A stretch of 64,000 nt of DNA from Paenibacillus paridis (GTDB taxonomy: Bacteria; Bacillota; Bacilli; Paenibacillales; Paenibacillaceae): the NCBI RefSeq assembly GCF_006345825.1, contig NZ_VCIX01000088.1, forward strand, positions 124,001 to 188,000, in the 5' to 3' direction. Every line of letters begins with the position of its first letter. Position 1 is the first letter of the stretch. The position numbers and the translations under genes are program-made. The notes below the pieces were generated by a model. That model did not search any database. It was not told the DNA's origin and saw only the letters and a program-made list of their open reading frames with translations. Shown here piece by piece: positions 44,441-52,574 of this stretch.

Positions 44441-45085
44441 TTATTGTTGTTCAAGCGTGTCAGGATATACGATCGTATCGAATACTTCATTCGTTGCTTG
44501 ATCCTTCATATGAATAGTGACCTTGAGCGCTTCTGATTCCATTCCGCTAAACGTCTGATACATCATAGCAGAGATGCTGATTGCGAGAGCCGCGAAGCTA
44601 TCCATGCTGGATTGAAAGGCTTCTTTATCTACAACAAGAGTAAATTCCGAGAAGTTTTTATCGTATTCAATGTCCTTGATTGAGGCGAAGTCTTCACCGC
44701 TTTTAAGGCTAGTCATGCTTTCCTCGACGGTAGCTGCTATGTCTCCAAGCATCTTTTTGTAAACTTTATTCGTCATCGTATACGTATAAGAGCCATCCTC
44801 ATTACTCGTTACTTCCTTCACGCCTTGTTTTTTTGCATTTTCAATCACCGTAGCGGGTTCTGCCTCATTAAAAAAGGTTGAGGGGAGAGTGAGCGTTGTG
44901 GTTAGCAGTCCCTCGTCAACTTCAACTGTCCCTTTGGCATCATCAGTGTTTTCCTGTGCGACTTCAGTTGCTGGCTGGCCCTCTTCCACTTGAGGCGCAT
45001 TCGTATTTACCTCTTCTTTTTCTGCATTTGAACAGCCAGATAAAATCAAAATAGCACTAGCCACGATTACTAACGTTTTTTTCAT
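44441..45085 (-). CDS. Small lipoprotein of unknown function
   Basis: A 214-residue exported protein whose signal peptide ends in the lipobox LILSGC, predicting a lipid anchor. An acidic Asn/Glu/Thr-rich tether leads into a domain of about 150 residues with no family that I recognise. GSYTYTMTNKVYKKML and NFSEFTLVVDKEAFQ are distinctive stretches. It stands alone with its own terminator, between xylR and a YjbR-like gene. No functional link to xylose is visible. Confidence 0.75.
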   Translation of the reverse strand: MKKTLVIVASAILILSGCSNAEKEEVNTNAPQVEEGQPATEVAQENTDDAKGTVEVDEGLLTTTLTLPSTFFNEAEPATVIENAKKQGVKEVTSNEDGSYTYTMTNKVYKKMLGDIAATVEESMTSLKSGEDFASIKDIEYDKNFSEFTLVVDKEAFQSSMDSFAALAISISAMMYQTFSGMESEALKVTIHMKDQATNEVFDTIVYPDTLEQQ

Positions 45086-45186
45086 ACAAATTCCCCCATA
45101 TATTTCGTCTATTCGACTACTATATACTAAACTAAAGTATACATGCGATAAGAAATTTGTCGTTAACGGAGAAGGAGATGTGCTGA

Positions 45187-45552
45187 TTGAACAACAATAA
45201 TAAGATCATCGACTATTGTTTGAAGAAAAAAGGGGCGACGAAGGAGTATCCCTTTGGTCCTGATGCCATGGTGATTAAAATTGCCGGTAAAATGTTCGCG
45301 CTTATTTTTGAGGACAAAACGGATGATTATCGCTTAAACCTCAAATGTGACCCGGTGATTGCTGAAAATTTGAGAGAGCAGCATGAGGCCGTTCGACCAG
45401 GCTACCATATGAACAAAAAGCACTGGAATACGATTACCCTCGATGGGTCTCTGCCAGTTGAAGATATCTTTTCTATGATTGACCACTCTTACGATTTGGT
45501 TGTTAAAAGTCTTTCTAAGAGCGTCAGAGAATCAATCATCGGAACTGAATGA
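45187..45552 (+). CDS. MmcQ/YjbR family protein
   Basis: A 121-residue small cytoplasmic protein of the MmcQ/YjbR (CyaY-like fold) family. KGATKEYPFGPDAMVIKIAG, LNLKCDPVIAENLRE and PGYHMNKKHWNTI are family hallmarks. These proteins are annotated as DNA-binding or methyltransferase-associated, but their role is not settled. It starts at TTG 45187 after AAGGAG. It precedes the xylA promoter region but is not obviously linked to it. Confidence 0.85.
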   Translation: MNNNNKIIDYCLKKKGATKEYPFGPDAMVIKIAGKMFALIFEDKTDDYRLNLKCDPVIAENLREQHEAVRPGYHMNKKHWNTITLDGSLPVEDIFSMIDHSYDLVVKSLSKSVRESIIGTE

Positions 45553-45654
45553 ACGGAATTGCCTATAATTTGCCCACAGGAACAAGCGTATTGCAGTGAA
45601 AAATGGGGTATACCATACTTCGTAATGCGCATTGTTCCTTTAACATGCCCTAAT

Positions 45655-45681
45655 CTTAGTTTGTTTAATAGACAAACTAAG
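45655..45681. promoter_or_regulatory. XylR operator (xylO)
   Basis: CTTAGTTTGT and ACAAACTAAG form perfect 10-base arms around TTAATAG. This closely matches Bacillus xylO sites. It lies 71 bases before the xylA start. Confidence 0.88.
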
Positions 45682-45701
45682 TTGAGTCGTGTTATCCTAA
45701 A

Positions 45702-45715
45702 TGTAAGCACTAACA
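45702..45715. promoter_or_regulatory. CcpA cre site upstream of xylA
   Basis: TGTAAGCACTAACA matches TGWNANCGNTNWCA except for A in place of the central G. It lies between xylO and the ribosome site, a usual place for catabolite repression. Confidence 0.65.
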
Positions 45716-45751
45716 AAAATAATGAATTCCGTGAAGGAGGATTTTGTTTTT

Positions 45752-47065
45752 ATGAGCTATTTCAAAAACATTAACGCGATCCAATTTGAAGGTAAGGGCT
45801 CGGACAATCCGCTTGCATTCAAACACTACGATCCAACTCAAGTAATTATGGGCAAAACGATGGAAGAGCACCTTCGCTTCGCGGTTGCTTACTGGCATAC
45901 ATTTAACGCTAACGGAACAGACCCGTTCGGCGCACCTACGATGGTTCGCGGCTGGGATCAATATAATGGACTTGACCGTGCGAAAGCGCGCGTGGAAGCC
46001 AACTTTGAATTTTTGAATAAATTGAATGTTCCTTACTTCGCGTTCCACGATGTGGACATCGCACCAGAAGGCGAAACGCTGCAAGAAACGAACAAAAACT
46101 TGGATGTTATCGTTGCTCTATTGAAAGACAACATGAAATCTTCCGGCAAAAAGCTGCTTTGGAACACGGTTAACATGTTCTCGAACCCGCGCTTCGTGCA
46201 CGGTGCAGGAACTTCGGTAAATGCTGATGTTTATGCTTATGCAGGCGCACAAGTGAAAAAAGGCCTTGAAGTTGGTAAAGAGCTTGGCGCAGAAAACTAT
46301 GTATTCTGGGGCGGCCGTGAGGGCTACGATACGCTTCTGAACACAGACATGGGCTTCGAGCTGGATAACCTTGCTCGCTTGTACCACATGGCGATCGCTT
46401 ACGCGAAGGAAATTGGTTTCGACGCGCAATTCCTGATCGAGCCTAAGCCGAAAGAGCCAACGAAGCACCAATATGACTTTGATGCAGCGACAACGATCTC
46501 ATTCTTGCAAAAATACGGCTTGAAAGATCACTTCAAGCTAAATCTTGAAGCTAACCATGCAACGCTTGCAGGCCATACGTTTGAGCACGAAATCCGTACG
46601 GCTGCGATTAACGGCGTGTTGGGCTCGCTTGATGCGAACCAAGGCGACCTGCTGCTTGGCTGGGATACAGATGAATTCCCGGTTGATCTCTACTCAACTA
46701 CACTAACGATGTTTGAAGTATTGAAAGCCGGCGGTATCGGACGCGGCGGAATCAACTTCGATGCGAAGGTTCGTCGTGGATCATTCGAAGCGGAAGATCT
46801 GTTCCTGGGCCACATTGCAGGTATGGACAGCTTCGCTTGGGGCCTGAAAGCAGCCGCAAAATTGACGGAAGAGAAAATTCTCGACAACATCGTGGAAAAC
46901 CGTTACCGCAGCTTCAAAGAAGGCATCGGCGCAGAAATCGTTTCCGGCAAAGCTACGCTTGCTTCGCTTGAGCAGTATGCCTTGCAAAACAACCCGATCA
47001 AAAATGAGTCGGGCCGCCAAGAACGAATCAGCCTTATCTTGTCCGAAGTTATTTTCAGCGTTTAA
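45752..47065 (+). CDS. xylA: Xylose isomerase
   Basis: A 437-residue cytoplasmic TIM-barrel enzyme that converts D-xylose to D-xylulose with two divalent metal ions. The start at 45752 is chosen for AAGGAGG upstream and the family-typical MSYFKNINAIQFEG. The catalytic His is in YFAFHDVDIAPEG; metal-binding residues are in FLIEPKPKEPTKHQYDFD and LEANHATLAGHTFEHE. Length fits class II isomerases. It is followed 21 bases later by xylB and controlled by xylO and cre sites. Confidence 0.96.
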   Translation: MSYFKNINAIQFEGKGSDNPLAFKHYDPTQVIMGKTMEEHLRFAVAYWHTFNANGTDPFGAPTMVRGWDQYNGLDRAKARVEANFEFLNKLNVPYFAFHDVDIAPEGETLQETNKNLDVIVALLKDNMKSSGKKLLWNTVNMFSNPRFVHGAGTSVNADVYAYAGAQVKKGLEVGKELGAENYVFWGGREGYDTLLNTDMGFELDNLARLYHMAIAYAKEIGFDAQFLIEPKPKEPTKHQYDFDAATTISFLQKYGLKDHFKLNLEANHATLAGHTFEHEIRTAAINGVLGSLDANQGDLLLGWDTDEFPVDLYSTTLTMFEVLKAGGIGRGGINFDAKVRRGSFEAEDLFLGHIAGMDSFAWGLKAAAKLTEEKILDNIVENRYRSFKEGIGAEIVSGKATLASLEQYALQNNPIKNESGRQERISLILSEVIFSV

Positions 47066-47086
47066 GCCCGGGAGGACTGCAGGCAA

Positions 47087-48583
47087 ATGAGCTATGTTAT
47101 TGGTGTGGATTTAGGAACAAGCGCCGTTAAGGTGCTGCTCGTGGACAAGAACGGTACGGTAGCGGCGGAAGCAACTCGCAGCTACCCGCTGTTCCATGAG
47201 CATACAGGCTGGAGCGAGCAGCGCGCGGACGATTGGGTTGACGGTACGGTTGCTGCGCTTCGCGAGCTGACTGAAGCAGAAGGCATTGATGCGGCTGCGA
47301 TTGAAGGGATTAGCTTCTCAGGACAAATGCATGGATTGGTATTGCTGGATGGCGAGGGCAATCCGATCCGCAATGCCATTCTGTGGAATGATACCCGCAC
47401 GACAGGGCAATGCCGTGAAATTGAACGCACGCTTGGCGACAAGCTGCTGAGCATTACGCGCAATCCGGCGCTGGAGGGCTTTACTCTGCCGAAGATTTTA
47501 TGGGTTCGCGAGAATGAGCCTGAAGCTTTCGCCAAGGCACAGCTATTCCTGCTGCCGAAGGATTATCTACGCTATCGCCTAACGGGCGAGCTGCATATGG
47601 ATTACTCCGATGCGGCGGGCACGCTGCTGCTAGATGTAGCCGGCAAAGCATGGAGCGAAGAGGTGCTTGCTGCCTTTAACCTTCCGGCAAGCTTCTGTCC
47701 TGCGCTCGTAGAGTCACATGGCCTTGTCGGTACGCTGCTGCCGCAATATGCGGAAAGCACGGGCTTACCCGCTGCAACCAAGGTGTTTGCGGGCGGAGCT
47801 GACAATGCATGCGGAGCGATCGGCTCTGGCATTTTATCTGAAGGCCTTACACTCTGCAGCATCGGCACTTCTGGCGTTATTCTCTCTTATGAGAATGACA
47901 AGTCGAAGGATTTTGCGGGCAAGGTGCATTTCTTCAACCACGGCAAAGAGGATTCGTTTTATGTGATGGGCGTTACGCTTGCGGCGGGCTACAGCTTGAG
48001 CTGGTTCAAGAAAACATTTGCGCCAAGCGAATCATTTGATCAGCTATTGGAAGGCGTAGGCGCTGTAAAACCGGGAGCTGGCGGACTATTGTTCACTCCG
48101 TATCTAGTCGGCGAGCGGACGCCGCATGCAGACGCGGTTATTCGCGCGAGCTTTATCGGCGTTGACGGCTCCCACGAGCGCATCCATTTTGCCCGTGCGG
48201 TTATGGAAGGCATCACGTTCTCGCTTAACGAGTCGGTCGATATGTTCCGTAAAGCCGGCAAAACGGTCGATACGATCATTTCCATTGGCGGAGGCGCGCA
48301 AAATCCGGCATGGCTGCAAATGCAGGCGGATATTTTCGATGCCAAAGTTGTAGCGCTTGAAAATGAACAAGGACCTGGCCTTGGAGCCGCTATGCTTGCG
48401 GCTTATGGCGCGGGCTGGTTCGATAGCCTGGAATCATGTGCGGATAAGTTCGTGAAGCATGCGGATTCCTATTCTCCGCAACCGGAAGCGGTTGCCGCTT
48501 ACAAAGGCATCTTTAAGGTATATCAACAGGTATACGAACAAACACGCGGTTTAAATGAGGCGCTTGCGCCTTATCGCGGATAG
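47087..48583 (+). CDS. xylB: Xylulokinase
   Basis: A 498-residue FGGY-family kinase that phosphorylates D-xylulose at O5 using ATP, feeding the pentose phosphate pathway. The N-terminal lobe has YVIGVDLGTSAVKVLLVD, EGISFSGQMHGLVLLD and the catalytic region MDYSDAAGTLL; the C-terminal lobe has ISIGGGAQNPAWLQMQADIF. It starts behind GGGAGG, forms an operon with xylA and ends at a strong terminator. No xylose transporter is present in the window. Confidence 0.95.
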   Translation: MSYVIGVDLGTSAVKVLLVDKNGTVAAEATRSYPLFHEHTGWSEQRADDWVDGTVAALRELTEAEGIDAAAIEGISFSGQMHGLVLLDGEGNPIRNAILWNDTRTTGQCREIERTLGDKLLSITRNPALEGFTLPKILWVRENEPEAFAKAQLFLLPKDYLRYRLTGELHMDYSDAAGTLLLDVAGKAWSEEVLAAFNLPASFCPALVESHGLVGTLLPQYAESTGLPAATKVFAGGADNACGAIGSGILSEGLTLCSIGTSGVILSYENDKSKDFAGKVHFFNHGKEDSFYVMGVTLAAGYSLSWFKKTFAPSESFDQLLEGVGAVKPGAGGLLFTPYLVGERTPHADAVIRASFIGVDGSHERIHFARAVMEGITFSLNESVDMFRKAGKTVDTIISIGGGAQNPAWLQMQADIFDAKVVALENEQGPGLGAAMLAAYGAGWFDSLESCADKFVKHADSYSPQPEAVAAYKGIFKVYQQVYEQTRGLNEALAPYRG

Positions 48584-48600
48584 GCATGTTAGAGTTTAAG

Positions 48601-48636
48601 GACGGTTATTCTCCGCGGAGGATAACCGTCTTTTTT
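48601..48636 (+). terminator. Intrinsic terminator after xylB
   Basis: GACGGTTAT pairs with ATAACCGTC, with inner CTCC/GGAG pairing, followed by TTTTTT. It may also stop the convergent PAS-HTH gene. Confidence 0.88.
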
Positions 48637-48648
48637 ATGATTACCGCT

Positions 48649-49563
48649 TTACCTCTTATAGCTGCTCCATATAGTTTCGGGCCTAACTCCCAGTTCTCCC
48701 GCAATGAGTTCAGCGGTTAGACGCTGCGGTTTTTTGATTTTGCCATTGCGGATCTTCGAAATGGTCGTCAGTGAAATCAGTGTGGACTGGGCGAGCGAGG
48801 TGACAGATATGTTTTTGCTTAGCATTAGCATGCGCAGCTTATACGAGGGATCTTCCTCTTGATTGTGGAGATGCAGGCTGGTAAGAATGACAACGAAGTT
48901 TTTGAAGCTGCGGTTGCCATTGTAGAAAGGCTGAATAACCGCGTCAGCGCTGTAATAGCGATCGCCAAGCTTAAGCTGGAAATCTGCAGTTTCCGGCGTT
49001 CGGTTGTTTTTGGCATATTCAAATATCCGTTTTAGCTTGCCTCGCTCATGCTCTGCAACGAGATCGAAGATGGATTGATTCACATAGGAGGAGGACGGCT
49101 GCTGCACAGGGGCGTAATAATGCTTAAGGCTTAAAATAGTGTATCGATCATTGGCGATAAGAGAGACCATGATTTTGTTTTGGGTAATATATTGATCGAT
49201 CCATTTGGATTCGCGCAGATCCTTGCAGATAATAACGTAGACGATGCGGTCAGCCTCTTGCAGCTTGCGGCAGGACATACGGACGTCGGCAGGGGTGGAC
49301 GCTTTGGTGATCAGCTTGCATTCAAGCAGCGGAGAGATTGCGTTCTCCTCTGCGAGTTGGATCACGGCTTCTTCGAAGGCAATTCCCGAATCCTCCGTGG
49401 TTATGATCGTCGAGGGATCAAGCGTGATCAAATCGGATTTCTTGAAGCCTGAGAATGCGGTAAAGGCTTGATTGACATCGCGTATCGACCAAAGGGATTC
49501 GTCGGACTCGACGATAAGCATAGGATCTGAAAGTAAATAAAATAAATGATTCATCGATGACAC
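48649..49563 (-). CDS. PAS-domain protein with C-terminal Cro/CI-type HTH
   Basis: A 304-residue cytoplasmic regulator. Residues 5-120 form a PAS-like domain (MLIVESDESLWSIRDVNQAF, then FSGFKKSDL), residues 125-240 a second PAS-like domain, and residues 245-304 a helix-turn-helix of the Xre type (SVTSLAQSTLISLTTISKIR). A small-molecule or redox signal is expected to control DNA binding. PAS domains placed before an Xre helix-turn-helix without any kinase are uncommon. A GTG at 49563 or ATG at 49554 may start it. The target genes are unknown. Confidence 0.75.
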   Translation of the reverse strand: MSSMNHLFYLLSDPMLIVESDESLWSIRDVNQAFTAFSGFKKSDLITLDPSTIITTEDSGIAFEEAVIQLAEENAISPLLECKLITKASTPADVRMSCRKLQEADRIVYVIICKDLRESKWIDQYITQNKIMVSLIANDRYTILSLKHYYAPVQQPSSSYVNQSIFDLVAEHERGKLKRIFEYAKNNRTPETADFQLKLGDRYYSADAVIQPFYNGNRSFKNFVVILTSLHLHNQEEDPSYKLRMLMLSKNISVTSLAQSTLISLTTISKIRNGKIKKPQRLTAELIAGELGVRPETIWSSYKR

Positions 49564-49733
49564 CGTCCCATCAGTTAGCGTATATCAAACAGTATGTTAT
49601 AATTATGTCATAAAACCTAACATTTTTATATAGCTAATTGTGAAAAAATAATGTCCGGCAGCAAAATGAACAGCACCTCATGAAAGTTTTGCCTTGGGGC
49701 ATGCTATACCAAACGTAGGGAGGATGATGGAAT

Positions 49734-50144
49734 ATGGCTGGTAATTCCGCTTTGTTATTTGATTTTAATGACGACCAGAGCGCGGCGCTTGCTTGCGAGA
49801 CACTGCGCGAGCTCGGTTATGAGACGGTGCTGCATGAAGGGAGCCGAATGCATGTCCATTTAGCGGGAAGCGACTTGACCTCAGCGCTGGAGATTGCACA
49901 GTCCCATGGCGGGCAGCTTGCCGAGCAGACTCAGATTGACAGTAGCGCCGTAACGGACAGCGCGTATGCCCTTGATGCGATTGCGATTCCCGCCCATATG
50001 GTTAATGAGGACTGGGTTGCCAATGAGGGGCATGAGGAGCTGCCGGACGGACTCGCTAATCGAGACGATGACGCGGACTACGAGGGCGAGTTTCTTCCTG
50101 ATCCAGGTACGTACGGTTATTTCTCCGGAGACGTGCGCATTTAG
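49734..50144 (+). CDS. Conserved hypothetical protein
   Basis: A 136-residue acidic cytoplasmic protein behind GGGAGG. The N-terminal 70 residues look like a small alpha/beta fold (SALLFDFNDDQSAALACETL, repeated HVHLAGSDL), perhaps ferredoxin-like. The C-terminal part is rich in Asp and Glu and ends with PDPGTYGYFSGDVRI. No family was recognised. It stands alone with a terminator. Confidence 0.65.
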   Translation: MAGNSALLFDFNDDQSAALACETLRELGYETVLHEGSRMHVHLAGSDLTSALEIAQSHGGQLAEQTQIDSSAVTDSAYALDAIAIPAHMVNEDWVANEGHEELPDGLANRDDDADYEGEFLPDPGTYGYFSGDVRI

Positions 50145-50167
50145 CGATAACGGGGGCCAAATACAGA

Positions 50168-50213
50168 AGGGGTTGTCCGGAAGGCGAATAGCCTTTTGTG
50201 ACAACCCCTTTTT
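50168..50213 (+). terminator. Strong intrinsic terminator
   Basis: AAGGGGTTGTC pairs with GACAACCCCTT, with inner AAGGC/GCCTT pairing, followed by TTTTT. It ends the hypothetical gene at 49734-50144. Confidence 0.9.
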
Positions 50214-50292
50214 GGAATAAACAAAATAAGAATAAACTCCGCGCTGCTACCAATACAAAAAAAGTATCCAGTCTCAGCGAGCGAAACGGATA

Positions 50293-51552
50293 TTACCGTC
50301 CCAGGACTGCGTTTAGGCCAGCGGTATAACCGGTCGAGAAGGCTGCCGTAATATTGTAGCCTCCGGTATAGCCGTGTATATCGAGAATCTCCCCGCAAAA
50401 ATAAAGGCCGCTCATCCGTTTCGATTCCATGGTCTTCGGATCAATTTCTTTCAAATGAATGCCTCCTCCCGTTACGAAGGCGTCTTCAATGGAAAGCGAT
50501 CCGTATACTCGAATCGGAAAATGCTTTATGAGCTGTGTCAGGGCTAGCCATTCTTGCTTTGGAATATTGTCAAAGGTAAGGGAGTCCTGCAAGCCGGCTT
50601 TCTGCAGCAGTATGGGAATCATTTTTTCAGGCAGATAGCTTTTTAGCACATTTTTGATCGTTTTCTTGGACTCAGCCTCGGCGAGCCTCAATGTCTCACG
50701 ATATACATCGTCCTTGCTTTTGCCTGGCATAAGATCAATGGCAACCTCGATGTTGCCCGTGCCAAATTGCTTGAGCGCCTTTACCACAAACTGGCTGCAG
50801 CGCAAGACAATGGGGCCGGATAGTCCGAAATGGGTAAACAGCATATCCCCCTCATGCGAAATCAGCTGCTTTCCTTTGGGGCTCCATACGGAAAGAGCGA
50901 CGCTGCGCAGCGACAAGCCCTGAAGCTCCTTGCTCGTAATGAAGGGCTCATTCGAAGTGAGAGGAACCTCAGTAGGAAACAGCTCGGTTATCGTATGGCC
51001 GGCTTTCTCTGCCCAAGCATAGCCGTCGCCGGTTGAGCCCGTCTGGGGCACGGATTTGCCGCCTGAAGCGACAATGACGCTGGTGCCTCGGAAAGTTTCA
51101 CCTGATTTAACGCGAACGCCAATCACTTTTCCGCCATCATACATGATATGATCGACAGGAGCGTTCAACACGATTTTCACGCCTTGCTTGCGAACCTGGT
51201 TAACCAGTGTATCGACAACGGTTTTGGCTTTGTCCGTGACGGGGAACATCCGGCCGTTATCCTCTTCTTTCAGAGCGATCCCGAGGTTTTCAAAAAAAGC
51301 GATGATGTCTTTGTTGTTGAAATTCGAAAAGGTGCTGTGCAAGAAACGGCCATTGCCGGGAATATGCTTGATCAGCTCGTCCAAATCTTTATTATTGGTC
51401 ACATTGCAGCGGCCTCCGCCGGATATGCCGAGCTTGCGTCCCAACTTGTCGCCTTTATCGAGGAGCAGCACGTTAGCGCCATCCTTGCTCGCGGCAATCG
51501 CGGCCATTAAGCCTGCGGAGCCGCCGCCAATTATAATTGCATTATACTGCAT
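50293..51552 (-). CDS. FAD-dependent oxidoreductase, HI0933/BaiN type
   Basis: A 419-residue flavoprotein. The N-terminal Rossmann motif is AIIIGGGSAGLMAAIAAS, followed by LLLDKGDKLGRKLGISGGGR and CNVTNN, a signature of the HI0933 (YtfP/BaiN-like) family. The C-terminal GLYFCGEILDIHGYTGGYN binds FAD. Family members act as NAD(P)H-dependent flavin oxidoreductases with few defined substrates. It is monocistronic and starts behind AGGTGG. Confidence 0.9.
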   Translation of the reverse strand: MQYNAIIIGGGSAGLMAAIAASKDGANVLLLDKGDKLGRKLGISGGGRCNVTNNKDLDELIKHIPGNGRFLHSTFSNFNNKDIIAFFENLGIALKEEDNGRMFPVTDKAKTVVDTLVNQVRKQGVKIVLNAPVDHIMYDGGKVIGVRVKSGETFRGTSVIVASGGKSVPQTGSTGDGYAWAEKAGHTITELFPTEVPLTSNEPFITSKELQGLSLRSVALSVWSPKGKQLISHEGDMLFTHFGLSGPIVLRCSQFVVKALKQFGTGNIEVAIDLMPGKSKDDVYRETLRLAEAESKKTIKNVLKSYLPEKMIPILLQKAGLQDSLTFDNIPKQEWLALTQLIKHFPIRVYGSLSIEDAFVTGGGIHLKEIDPKTMESKRMSGLYFCGEILDIHGYTGGYNITAAFSTGYTAGLNAVLGR

Positions 51553-51616
51553 CGTTTTCCACCTGCTATATTATTAGTAGACTTAATAATACCATATAAT
51601 GAAAGGCGGCGTTCTG

Positions 51617-52453
51617 ATGCTTCGTGAGGAGTGGAAAATGGCCGGGGCCAAAGGTGCCTCATTGTTTCTGAGGGAGTGGAAGCCGGAGTCAACGGATATA
51701 AAAGCGGTTGTCTGCCTTGTGCATGGCATGGGGGAGCATGGCGACCGCTACAAGCATGTCGCGGCACGTTTCGCAGAGGCGGGGATCGCGCTGATTGCGC
51801 TTGACCAGCAGGGTCACGGCCGCTCCTCCGGGAAGCGGGGGCATTTGCCTTCACTTGGCGCAGCGGCGAGCGATGCCGCTTTGATGATTGAAGCAGCGGG
51901 ACAGCGCCATCCCGGCATTCCTATATTTTTGTACGGCCACAGCATGGGGGGAAATGTGGCATTGAACAGCGCGCTGCGCCTCCTGCCGCCTATCAGAGGG
52001 CTTATTCTCACGAGTCCGTGGCTAAGGCTGGCATTCGCGCCAAACCCCGCAGTCGAGTGGGTAGGGCGCAGGCTTGCGGCCGTGCTGCCAACGATGCATC
52101 AATCCACAGGTTTGAACCCTGCCGATTTGTTTCGGCCAGGCTACGCTGATGCGGCTCCAATCGTTGAAGATCCCTTATGCCATACGAAAATTACGATCCA
52201 GACTTACGTAGAAGTTACAGCCGGGGGAGAGTGGGCTTTGGCCCATGCCGACCAGCTCCATGTTCCTTTGTTGCTCATGCATGGAACTTCCGATCGGGTC
52301 ACTTCGCTTGAAGCGAGCGGCATATTGGCCGGCAGTCTTGGAAAACGCTGTCATTTTGAACGGTGGGAAGGCGGGTACCATGAGCTGCATAATGATTTGG
52401 AGGGCGAGGACGCCATTCGCACGATCATAAATTGGTTGATGGATCAATTGTAA
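51617..52453 (+). CDS. Alpha/beta hydrolase, lysophospholipase type
   Basis: About 278 residues of a serine hydrolase of the monoacylglycerol lipase/lysophospholipase branch. HGMGEHGDRY forms the oxyanion region, the nucleophile Ser lies in YGHSMGGNVALNS, the Asp in HGTSDRVTS and the His in GGYHELHND. There is no signal peptide. ATG at 51617, 8 bases after AAAGGCGG, is chosen over 51599, which lacks a ribosome site. The substrate is probably a lipid ester. Confidence 0.88.
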   Translation: MLREEWKMAGAKGASLFLREWKPESTDIKAVVCLVHGMGEHGDRYKHVAARFAEAGIALIALDQQGHGRSSGKRGHLPSLGAAASDAALMIEAAGQRHPGIPIFLYGHSMGGNVALNSALRLLPPIRGLILTSPWLRLAFAPNPAVEWVGRRLAAVLPTMHQSTGLNPADLFRPGYADAAPIVEDPLCHTKITIQTYVEVTAGGEWALAHADQLHVPLLLMHGTSDRVTSLEASGILAGSLGKRCHFERWEGGYHELHNDLEGEDAIRTIINWLMDQL

Positions 52454-52574
52454 AAACATGCCTTTTATGTTTTAATCGGAGTAATAGGTCATCTTAAACG
52501 GGAATGTTTGTTTAATCATCATAATCAAATTTGTGGCATGCATTTGGAGCGCGGGTAGGGGGAAGCGATCTTAA

